Assembly (NCBI GenBank): GCA_913009535.1
Contig: CAJVXR010000067.1
Span: 1 to 8,115, forward strand
Direction of reading: 5' to 3'
Source of the DNA: an uncultured Flavobacteriales bacterium
GTDB taxonomy: Bacteria; Bacteroidota; Bacteroidia; Flavobacteriales; Flavobacteriaceae
DNA length: 8,115 nt
The translations under genes were made by a program, and so were the position numbers. Below the pieces are notes generated by a model. The model ran no database searches and was not told the DNA's origin. It worked only from the letters and a program-made list of their open reading frames with translations. Shown here piece by piece: positions 1-6,205 of the stretch. Position 1 is the stretch's first letter, and each line of letters opens with the position of its first letter.

Positions 1-1467
1 CCTAGAGTTTTTTACACAAGAAAAATGATAAAAGATGGATCTGATTATTATGGTCCATATACAAGTTTAAGGGTTGTAAAAACAATTTTAAATATCGTTT
101 CTAGCTTGTATAAATTAAGAACATGTTCCTATGATCTGAATGAGAAAAAAGTAGAGGATGAAAAATTTAAAGTTTGTTTAGAATTTCATATTGGAAATTG
201 TCTTGGTCCTTGCGAGGGTCTACAAGAAGAAGATAACTACAATCAAAATATTTTAGAAATCAAGGAGATACTTAAGGGAAACTTTAAAAATTCCCTTTAT
301 TCATTTAAAAGAGAAATGAAAGAGTTATCTGAGAATTTAAAATTTGAAGAGGCTAATTTAATTAAAGGAAAAATTAAAGCATTAGAAAATTATCAATATA
401 AATCTACTGTGGTAAGTCCTAAAATATCTAACGTAGATGTCTTTTCATATGTAGAAGATGAAAGTTTTGTTTATGTGAATTTCTTACAAATATCACTGGG
501 CTCAATAGTCAGGTCTTTTAATCTAGAAATTAAATCAAAAATTGATGAAGGAATAAAGAAAATTCTAGAGTTGGCTGCAATTGAAATAAGATTAAAATTT
601 AAATCTGATTCCCCAATTATATATTCTAGTATTCCATTAGATCTAGGAGAAAATATTAAAATAGAAATCCCAATTATTGGTGATAAAAGAAAAATTTTAG
701 ATTTATCTCTTAAAAATGCAATTCAATTTAAGTTTGATAGATTAAAACAAATTAAGATTATTGATCCTGAGAGACATCAAAATAGAATTTTAAAACGTCT
801 AAAAGAAGATCTCAGCTTAGACAATACTCCAATTCATATTGAATGTTTTGATAATTCCAATACCCAAGGAACAAACCCCACTTCTGCTTGTGTAGTTTTT
901 AAAAACGCAAAGCCTAGTAAAAAAGATTATAGACACTTTAATATTAAAACTGTTGATGGCCCAGATGATTATGCATCGATGGAAGAAGTTGTATTTAGAA
1001 GGTACCGCAGATTGTTAGAAGAGAATAAAAGTTTACCACAACTTATTGTTATTGACGGAGGTAAAGGTCAGCTTTCGTCAGCTTTGAAGAGTTTAATTAA
1101 ATTAAAATTAGAATACACAATTTCAATTATTGGTATTGCTAAAAGACTTGAAGAAATTTATTTTGCTAATGATTCAACCCCTTTATTTCTAGACAAGAAA
1201 TCAGAAAGTTTGATTTTAATACAAAAGTTAAGAAATGAAGCTCACAGGTTTAGTTTAAAACACCACAGAAATAAACGAAGTGAAAATGCTTTTACAAATG
1301 AATTAGATAATATTAAGGGTATTGGAGATTTGACTAGAGTTAAATTATTAAAAACTTTTAAATCAAATATTAATATATCTAAGTTAACGTTTAAAGAACT
1401 TGAAAACTCTATTGGGAATTCTAAAGCAAAGCTAGTTTTTGATTATTATAGTGACTTAAATGTTTAG
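1..1467 (+). CDS. uvrC: Excinuclease ABC subunit C (UvrC), 5'-truncated by the window edge
   Basis: UvrC makes both incisions flanking a DNA lesion after UvrA and UvrB have found it, in cytoplasmic nucleotide excision repair. The frame is open from base 1, giving 488 visible residues; Met at base 25 is internal, not the start. About 110 N-terminal residues of the GIY-YIG nuclease domain are missing, judged from the offset to E. coli UvrC. The tail of that domain is visible (YYGPYTS, residues 16-22). Next comes a four-Cys motif (C42, C59, C67, C71), then a UVR domain that contacts UvrB (about 101-132). The RNase H-like nuclease domain for the 5' cut follows, with likely catalytic D284 (ECFDNSN), D323 (DDYASM), D352 (VIDGGKGQ) and H415 (NEAHRF). 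The C-terminus is a helix-hairpin-helix region (about 435-488, IKGIG). All key residues look intact. It is followed after 32 nt by a DUF3108 gene on the same strand. Confidence 0.97.
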   Translation, partial: PRVFYTRKMIKDGSDYYGPYTSLRVVKTILNIVSSLYKLRTCSYDLNEKKVEDEKFKVCLEFHIGNCLGPCEGLQEEDNYNQNILEIKEILKGNFKNSLYSFKREMKELSENLKFEEANLIKGKIKALENYQYKSTVVSPKISNVDVFSYVEDESFVYVNFLQISLGSIVRSFNLEIKSKIDEGIKKILELAAIEIRLKFKSDSPIIYSSIPLDLGENIKIEIPIIGDKRKILDLSLKNAIQFKFDRLKQIKIIDPERHQNRILKRLKEDLSLDNTPIHIECFDNSNTQGTNPTSACVVFKNAKPSKKDYRHFNIKTVDGPDDYASMEEVVFRRYRRLLEENKSLPQLIVIDGGKGQLSSALKSLIKLKLEYTISIIGIAKRLEEIYFANDSTPLFLDKKSESLILIQKLRNEAHRFSLKHHRNKRSENAFTNELDNIKGIGDLTRVKLLKTFKSNINISKLTFKELENSIGNSKAKLVFDYYSDLNV

Positions 1468-1499
1468 GAAGTTTATTATTTTTACTTGAACTGTTTATT

Positions 1500-2267
1500 A
1501 TGAAAAAAATAATAGTATTAATATTTTTGTTTTTATCCAACTTATCTATTGGCCAAGACCAATCTGCATATAAGAGTGGAGAATGGTTAAGTTTTAAGAT
1601 GTCATATAGCGGTTGGTTAAAGGCCGGTAAAGCAACTTTAAAATTAACAGAAGATAAACTTAGTGAGCTATATCACGTAAAAGCAATAGGAAAAACAACG
1701 GGGCCAATTAAGTGGTTTTTTAAAGTAGAGGATTATTACCAGAGCTATTTTTCAAATAAATCTGGTTTGCCAAAAAAATTTATTAGAAAAATTAATGAAG
1801 GGGGTCATACTAAAAACCTAACTATTGATTTTGATCAAAGTAATAAAATAGCTATTGTAAACAATATTAAAAAAAAACATACTAAAGAGTTTACCACAAA
1901 TAATGATGTACAAGATATGTTATCTGTGTTTTATTTTCTTAGAAATAATTATAATTTAGATCAAATTAAGGAAGACAATGAGTTATCTATAAATATGTTT
2001 TTTGATTCAGAAAACTATGAATTAAAAATGAAGTTTTTGGGTCTAGATACAATAAACACTAAATTTGGCAAAATTAAATGCATTAAACTCAGGCCATTTG
2101 TTCAGTCAGGAAGAGTGTTTAAAGAAAAAGAAAGTTTAACTTTGTGGATAAGTGCCGACAATAATAAGATCCCAATAAGAATTAAAGCAGATTTAGTTGT
2201 TGGTTCTATAAGAGTAGATTTAGATACATTTAGTGGGTTAAATCATCCTTTTGAAATTAACTTTTAA
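1500..2267 (+). CDS. Secreted DUF3108 domain-containing protein
   Basis: This 255-residue protein has no established function. It starts with a classical signal peptide: MKK, then a hydrophobic stretch to about residue 17, with likely cleavage at G18/Q19, a site style common in Bacteroidota. It is therefore probably periplasmic or loosely attached to the outer membrane; there is no lipobox Cys and no second membrane segment. The rest is predicted to be mostly beta strand and resembles DUF3108. An N-terminal block (GEWLSFKMSYSGWLKAG, from residue 27) and a C-terminal block (IPIRIKADLVVGSIRVDL, near residues 224-243) match my recollection of family members. No catalytic motif is visible. The start at 1500 is the only one giving a full signal peptide. 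The gene ends 2 nt before the tryptophan dioxygenase start, so the two are probably translationally coupled. The family assignment is from remembered sequence patterns; any link to envelope or lipid transport would be a guess. Confidence 0.85.
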   Translation: MKKIIVLIFLFLSNLSIGQDQSAYKSGEWLSFKMSYSGWLKAGKATLKLTEDKLSELYHVKAIGKTTGPIKWFFKVEDYYQSYFSNKSGLPKKFIRKINEGGHTKNLTIDFDQSNKIAIVNNIKKKHTKEFTTNNDVQDMLSVFYFLRNNYNLDQIKEDNELSINMFFDSENYELKMKFLGLDTINTKFGKIKCIKLRPFVQSGRVFKEKESLTLWISADNNKIPIRIKADLVVGSIRVDLDTFSGLNHPFEINF

Positions 2268-2269
2268 AT

Positions 2270-3202
2270 ATGGATAAAAAATTAAAATTAGATTCTGTAA
2301 TTTCTGAATTAAAAGAAAAGCACGAAGCATTATCTCAAGATACTAACTTATTTTTAGAGGGTTTTTTACATTCTAAGCAATTAACTTACTGGGATTACAT
2401 AAATACAGATGCTCTTTTAAATCTTCAAATCCAAAGAACAGATTTTCCTGATGAAATGGTGTTTATTACTTACCACCAAATCAATGAATTAATTTTTAAA
2501 ATGATTTTGTGGGAAATACAACAGCTGGCTGACTCAAAGAATATTAGTACAGAAACTTTTGAAGATAAAATAATGCGAGTAAGTAGATATTTTGACATGC
2601 TAACTACTTCTTTTAACATTATGCTTAAAGGAATGTCTCCGAAGCAATATAATAAATTTAGACTCTCTTTAAGCCCTGCAAGTGGATTTCAAAGTTTTCA
2701 ATATAGACTGATTGAATTTGCTTCAACGGAATTAATTAATTTAATAGACATTAGGTTTAGAGAAACAATTGATAGAAACACTCCTTTTGAACATGCCTTT
2801 GATCACTTATATTGGCAAGCCGCAGGTAAAGACTTTAAAACTGGAAAAAAATCTCAGTTATTATTAAGCTTTGAAAAGAAATATAAGGAAAGGTTTATCA
2901 CTTTTATGAAAGTGTACAATACCAGAAATTTATGGTCAATTTATAAGTCTCTTTCCAAAAAGAATCAAGAAAATAATAGTTTGATTAAAGCAATGAGGCA
3001 TTTGGATTACACCGTTAATATAACTTGGGTGATGGCACACTATAATACTGCTAAATTTTATATTGAATCTAAGTCAGGGAATTCAATTTCTACTGGTGGA
3101 AGTGACTGGCATAAATATATGCATCCTAAATATCAAAAAAGAATATTTTTTCCAGACTTATGGTCTAAAGATGAACTTGAAAAATGGGGAGAAAATGAAT
3201 AG
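2270..3202 (+). CDS. kynA: Tryptophan 2,3-dioxygenase family protein
   Basis: This is a cytoplasmic heme enzyme that opens the indole ring of L-tryptophan with O2 to give N-formylkynurenine, the first step of the kynurenine pathway. The protein has 310 residues, close to the roughly 300 of bacterial enzymes such as that of Xanthomonas campestris. Family motifs appear in order: LTYWDY (YxxY-like N-terminal motif), DEMVFITYHQINEL (61-74) with likely distal H69, SGFQSFQYR with R146 as the likely partner of the substrate carboxylate, RHLDYT with H244 as the likely heme-ligating His, and TGGS (275-278), the active-site loop. The region around H244 is more divergent from proteobacterial enzymes than the N-terminal half, but the His and the TGGS loop are kept. 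No kynurenine formamidase, monooxygenase or kynureninase gene lies in the window. The start is 2 nt after the DUF3108 stop and the 3' end overlaps the M23 gene by 8 nt. Function is inferred from conserved residues. Confidence 0.92.
   Translation: MDKKLKLDSVISELKEKHEALSQDTNLFLEGFLHSKQLTYWDYINTDALLNLQIQRTDFPDEMVFITYHQINELIFKMILWEIQQLADSKNISTETFEDKIMRVSRYFDMLTTSFNIMLKGMSPKQYNKFRLSLSPASGFQSFQYRLIEFASTELINLIDIRFRETIDRNTPFEHAFDHLYWQAAGKDFKTGKKSQLLLSFEKKYKERFITFMKVYNTRNLWSIYKSLSKKNQENNSLIKAMRHLDYTVNITWVMAHYNTAKFYIESKSGNSISTGGSDWHKYMHPKYQKRIFFPDLWSKDELEKWGENE
3186..3202 (+). promoter_or_regulatory. Gene overlap with Shine-Dalgarno-like site deciding the M23 start
   Basis: The purine-rich stretch GGGGAG (3186-3191) lies just before ATG 3195, and this ATG sits inside the last codons of the tryptophan dioxygenase, whose stop is at 3200-3202. 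The 8-nt overlap suggests coupled translation. The start is chosen because it puts a complete lipoprotein signal at the N-terminus; in-frame ATGs at 3063 and 3171 would bury that signal. The three-base gap between GGAG and ATG is short, and Bacteroidota rely little on such sites, so the motif may be chance. Confidence 0.5.
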
Positions 3203-4418
3203 ACTAATTTTATTTATTTGTCTTGTTGGGTTATCAATACTTAGTTCCTGCGGAGAAAAAAATATAGAAAAAGAATCCATCGCTGAAAATATAGAGTTTG
3301 GGTTTAATATAGATAGCTTTAAAGTTAAAAGAGACACTATTAAATTTGGTGATAGCTTTGGAGAAATAATGGAAAAAAATAAAATAGGCTATCCTAAAAT
3401 ATATAATATTACCAATAAAATTAAAGATACTTTTGATGTTAGGTGGTTAACAGCAGGAAAACCTTACACAATACTAAGTTCTAAAGACTCTTTAGAAACA
3501 CCTCTTGTGTTTATATATCAACCAAACAAGGTTAATTACGTAGTGATTCACATAGGTGATTCCATCCATGCATACAACAAGAAAAAACCTATAACAATTG
3601 TAAAAAAATATGCTTCTGGTATTATAACAAGTAGTTTGTCAGAAACAATGGATAGTCAAGGACTTCCGTATCAACTCATCAATGATATGTCCGATATTTA
3701 TGCATGGACAATTGATTTTTTTAGATTACAAAAAGGAGATAAGTTTAAAATAATATATAATGAAAGATTTATTGAAGATTCAATATATGCTGGTATTAAA
3801 AGTATAGATGCTGCTTATTTTGAACATAATAATGAACCTTTTTATGCATTTAATTATAAAGTTGATAGCTTAAAAAAAACCACTGAATACTACGATGAAA
3901 AAACACAAAGTCTTCAGAGAACTTTTTTAAGAGCCCCTGTCCAATTTAGTAATGTTTCCTCTAGATTTAATTTAAAAAGAAAAATTGCTTTTTATGGAAA
4001 TAGAGTTAAAGCTCATAAAGGAACAGATTTTGCTGCACCAGTTGGAACTGAAATCTTAGCTACCGCTGACGGAAGAATAATAGAATCTAGAAGAAAAGGA
4101 GGAAATGGTAATTATGTTAAAATCAGACATAATTCGACTTATTCTACTCAATACTTACATATGAAAAAGAGACTTGTAAAGGTCGGTCAGTATGTCAAGC
4201 AAGGTGAGGTAATAGGACAGGTGGGTATGACTGGAAACACTTCTGGTCCACATGTCTGTTATAGGTTTTGGAAAAACGGGAAACAAGTAGACCCTTTTAA
4301 ACAAAAATTACCTATTGCGAAATCTGTTCCAAAGTCAAATAAAAAACACTATCAAGAATTTATAATGCCAATAAAAAAAGATCTTGATAATATTGAATAT
4401 AATTTACCGGTCAACTAA
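3195..4418 (+). CDS. M23-family peptidoglycan metallopeptidase, predicted lipoprotein
   Basis: This predicted zinc endopeptidase (407 residues) would cut peptide cross-links in peptidoglycan during cell-wall growth. The N-terminus has a lipoprotein signal ending in the lipobox LSSC, so C19 is the likely lipidated residue and the protein is membrane-anchored in the periplasm. The region from about 45 to 250 resembles the N-terminal part of MepM/Csd3-type M23 proteins: a domain with TAGKPYTIL, then a block with GIITSSL and YAWTIDFFRLQKGD. Such regions usually position or shield the peptidase. The LytM-type domain spans about 271-364: HKGTD gives zinc ligands H274 and D278, YLHM gives H322, and HVC (353-355) stands where the family normally has HxH. 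The third zinc ligand would therefore be C355 instead of His. This Cys form also occurs, as far as I recall, in other Bacteroidota M23 proteins, so it need not mean loss of activity. It is followed after 10 nt by pgi. Confidence 0.93.
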   Translation: MNRLILFICLVGLSILSSCGEKNIEKESIAENIEFGFNIDSFKVKRDTIKFGDSFGEIMEKNKIGYPKIYNITNKIKDTFDVRWLTAGKPYTILSSKDSLETPLVFIYQPNKVNYVVIHIGDSIHAYNKKKPITIVKKYASGIITSSLSETMDSQGLPYQLINDMSDIYAWTIDFFRLQKGDKFKIIYNERFIEDSIYAGIKSIDAAYFEHNNEPFYAFNYKVDSLKKTTEYYDEKTQSLQRTFLRAPVQFSNVSSRFNLKRKIAFYGNRVKAHKGTDFAAPVGTEILATADGRIIESRRKGGNGNYVKIRHNSTYSTQYLHMKKRLVKVGQYVKQGEVIGQVGMTGNTSGPHVCYRFWKNGKQVDPFKQKLPIAKSVPKSNKKHYQEFIMPIKKDLDNIEYNLPVN

Positions 4419-4428
4419 TTTTTTTAAA

Positions 4429-6057
4429 ATGAGTCTAAAAAGTCAAAACCCAACCAAAACAACTTCCTGGGAGAAGTTAACTAACCATTTTAATGAAATT
4501 AAAAATCATAAAATAGTAGATTTTTTTAATGCAGATAAATTAAGATCTGAAAAGCTGTTAATTAAATGGAATGATTTTTATGTAGATTTTTCTAAAAACA
4601 GGATTAACAAAGAAACCATTAATTTATTTAGTGAGTTATTAGAAGAAATAAATTTAAAAGATTCTATTAATAAGTATTTTGATGGAGGTATAATTAACAA
4701 AACTGAAAATAGAGCAGTATTACACACTGCTCTAAGATCTAAAATTAACACAGGAATCAAAGATGAAGGGGTTGATATTTACAGCAACATTAAAGAAGTA
4801 AATAAAAAAATTCATAAGTTTTCAGATTCTATTATTTCTGGCTTTAGGAAAGGGCATACTGGAAAACCATTTACAGATGTTGTGAATATTGGTATTGGAG
4901 GTTCTGATTTGGGCCCTTCGATGGTAGTGGACTCGTTAAAGTTTTATAAAAATCATCTAAACACTCATTTTGTAAGCAATGTAGATGGAGATCACGTTAA
5001 TGAGGTTATAAAAAAATTGAACCCCGAAACAACACTGTTTGTCATTGTTTCTAAAACCTTTACTACTCAAGAAACTTTATCTAATGCAAATACAATTAGA
5101 AATTGGTTTCTAAAAAACGGAGCAAAAAATAAGGATATAACTAAACACTTTATAGCGGTATCAACAAACACAGAAAAAGTAGTCTCATTTGGGATTGATA
5201 AGCATAACATATTTCCAATGTGGAATTGGGTAGGGGGGAGGTTTTCTCTTTGGAGTGCCGTTGGTATTTCTATTAGTTTATCTGTTGGATATGACAATTT
5301 CACTAAATTATTAGATGGAGCAAATGAAATGGACAATCATTTTAGAAATACAAAGTTTGAAAAAAATATCCCTGTTATGTTAGCTTGTATAGGTATTTGG
5401 TATAATAATTTTTTTAATTGTGAAAGCGAGTCAGTTATTACTTATTCTCAGTATTTAAATCAATTTGCTGCATATCTTCAACAAGCTTCAATGGAAAGTA
5501 ATGGAAAGAGTGTAGACAGAGATGGAAAGAAAGTAAATTACTCTACTGGTCAAATAGTTTGGGGAGAACCAGGGACTAATTCGCAACATGCCTTTTTTCA
5601 ATTAATACATCAAGGAACAAAATTAATTCCAACTGATTTTATTGGATTTGCTCAAAGCTTGCACGGAAATGTAGATCATCAAAATAAGCTTATATCAAAT
5701 TTCATTGCTCAAACTGAAGCTTTGATGAAAGGTAAATCCTTATCTGAAGTAGAGGCCTCTGATAAAAGAACTTTTACAAATCCTTTCAAGGTTTTTGAAG
5801 GGAATAAACCAACCAATACAATTTTAATTGACAAATTAACTCCTAAAAGTCTAGGAAAATTAATTGCACTTTATGAACATAAGATCTTTGTACAAGGGGT
5901 TATTTGGAATATATTTAGTTATGATCAATTTGGGGTTGAACTTGGAAAAAAGCTTGCAAATACAATTTTGGACGAAATTGAGAATAATTTGACTAATAAT
6001 CATGATGATTCTACTAATAAGCTAATGAAACACTATAAATCACTAAATAAGCATTAA
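4429..6057 (+). CDS. pgi: Glucose-6-phosphate isomerase
   Basis: This cytoplasmic enzyme interconverts glucose 6-phosphate and fructose 6-phosphate in glycolysis and gluconeogenesis. The 542 residues match the usual bacterial length (549 in E. coli). Signature motifs occur in order: NIGIGGSDLG (153-162, sugar-phosphate binding), SKTFTTQET (from 208, with K209), GGRFSLWSAVG with R271, GEPGTNSQH with catalytic base E380, AQSLH with H412 (ring opening), and the C-terminal signature ALYEHKIFVQGVIWNIFS followed by GVELGKK with catalytic K507. All expected active-site residues are present. The start at 4429 is preferred over the in-frame ATG at 4384, because the later one gives the standard family N-terminus (MSLKSQNPTKT) and lies 10 nt after the M23 stop; the earlier one would overlap that gene and add 15 residues of no family character. 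It is probably the last gene of the five-gene unit. Confidence 0.98.
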   Translation: MSLKSQNPTKTTSWEKLTNHFNEIKNHKIVDFFNADKLRSEKLLIKWNDFYVDFSKNRINKETINLFSELLEEINLKDSINKYFDGGIINKTENRAVLHTALRSKINTGIKDEGVDIYSNIKEVNKKIHKFSDSIISGFRKGHTGKPFTDVVNIGIGGSDLGPSMVVDSLKFYKNHLNTHFVSNVDGDHVNEVIKKLNPETTLFVIVSKTFTTQETLSNANTIRNWFLKNGAKNKDITKHFIAVSTNTEKVVSFGIDKHNIFPMWNWVGGRFSLWSAVGISISLSVGYDNFTKLLDGANEMDNHFRNTKFEKNIPVMLACIGIWYNNFFNCESESVITYSQYLNQFAAYLQQASMESNGKSVDRDGKKVNYSTGQIVWGEPGTNSQHAFFQLIHQGTKLIPTDFIGFAQSLHGNVDHQNKLISNFIAQTEALMKGKSLSEVEASDKRTFTNPFKVFEGNKPTNTILIDKLTPKSLGKLIALYEHKIFVQGVIWNIFSYDQFGVELGKKLANTILDEIENNLTNNHDDSTNKLMKHYKSLNKH

Positions 6058-6071
6058 AACACTATAAATCA
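6028..6071 (+). repeat. 15-nt direct repeat spanning the end of pgi
   Basis: The sequence AAACACTATAAATCA occurs at 6028-6042, inside the last codons of pgi, and again exactly at 6057-6071, starting at the final base of the stop codon. The period is 29 nt. The second copy supplies the 5' arm of the hairpin described next, and the first copy could pair with the same 3' arm. A local tandem duplication is the simplest explanation. Confidence 0.75.
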
Positions 6072-6107
6072 ATTATTTATAGTTCAATTTGTTATCCATT
6101 TTTTTTT
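6061..6107 (+). terminator. Possible intrinsic terminator after pgi
   Basis: A perfect 9-bp inverted repeat, ACTATAAAT (6061-6069) and ATTTATAGT (6075-6083), surrounds a 5-nt loop three bases after the pgi stop. A run of nine T follows only at 6099-6107, about 15 nt beyond the stem. The stem contains a single G-C pair, so it is thermodynamically weak, and the T run is not adjacent as in a classical intrinsic terminator. Location at the end of a tight gene cluster supports a role in termination or 3'-end stability. Confidence 0.4.
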
Positions 6108-6118
6108 AATTATCTTAG
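6088..6118 (+). promoter_or_regulatory. Candidate Bacteroidota-type promoter for the TonB-dependent receptor
   Basis: TTTG at 6088-6091 is followed after 19 nt by TATCTTAG at 6111-6118. This fits the Bacteroidota housekeeping pattern (TTTG or TTG, about 19-21 nt, TAnnTTTG) with one mismatch in the downstream box. Transcription would start near 6125, giving a leader of roughly 80 nt. It overlaps the T run of the possible terminator, which is a caution in such AT-rich DNA. Confidence 0.4.
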
Positions 6119-6126
6119 AGTAATAG

Positions 6127-6168
6127 TAAATATTAACATTTAGATGTCTATATCTGAATATTAATATT
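6127..6168 (+). promoter_or_regulatory. Two small palindromes in the receptor gene leader
   Basis: TAAATATTAACATTTA (6127-6142) is a 16-bp palindrome with one mismatched symmetric pair, and AATATTAATATT (6157-6168) is a perfect 12-bp palindrome. Both contain AATATTAA, 28 nt apart. They could be operator half-sites or leader hairpins, but palindromes arise easily in sequence this rich in A and T. No known regulator site, such as a clear Fur box, is recognised. Confidence 0.2.
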
Positions 6169-6205
6169 TATTTTTACATTAAATACAAACTAAATTAAAT
6201 TAATC

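Noticed and set aside
25..27. ATG at 25 as the uvrC start
   Set aside because: The frame is open upstream to base 1 and the residues around it belong to the GIY-YIG domain, so it is an internal Met of a gene cut by the window edge.
1468..1499. Promoter or terminator between uvrC and the DUF3108 gene
   Set aside because: The 32-nt gap has only AT-rich sequence and an 8-nt GTTTATTA repeat; no paired promoter boxes and no stable hairpin are visible.
3063..3194. Longer N-terminus for the M23 protein from ATG 3063 or 3171
   Set aside because: It would overlap the tryptophan dioxygenase by up to 140 nt and place residues before the lipoprotein signal, which must be N-terminal to work.
4384..4428. 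Earlier pgi start at ATG 4384
   Set aside because: The extra 15 residues do not look like the family N-terminus and would overlap the M23 gene; 4429 fits better.
4578..4760. 60-codon open frame on the minus strand inside pgi
   Set aside because: It lies fully antisense to a well-supported pgi coding region, has no recognisable protein motif and no promoter; chance frame.
5067..5336. 89-codon open frame on the minus strand inside pgi
   Set aside because: It is antisense to conserved pgi motifs (SKTFTTQET to GGRFS), so its sequence is dictated by pgi; no family resemblance.
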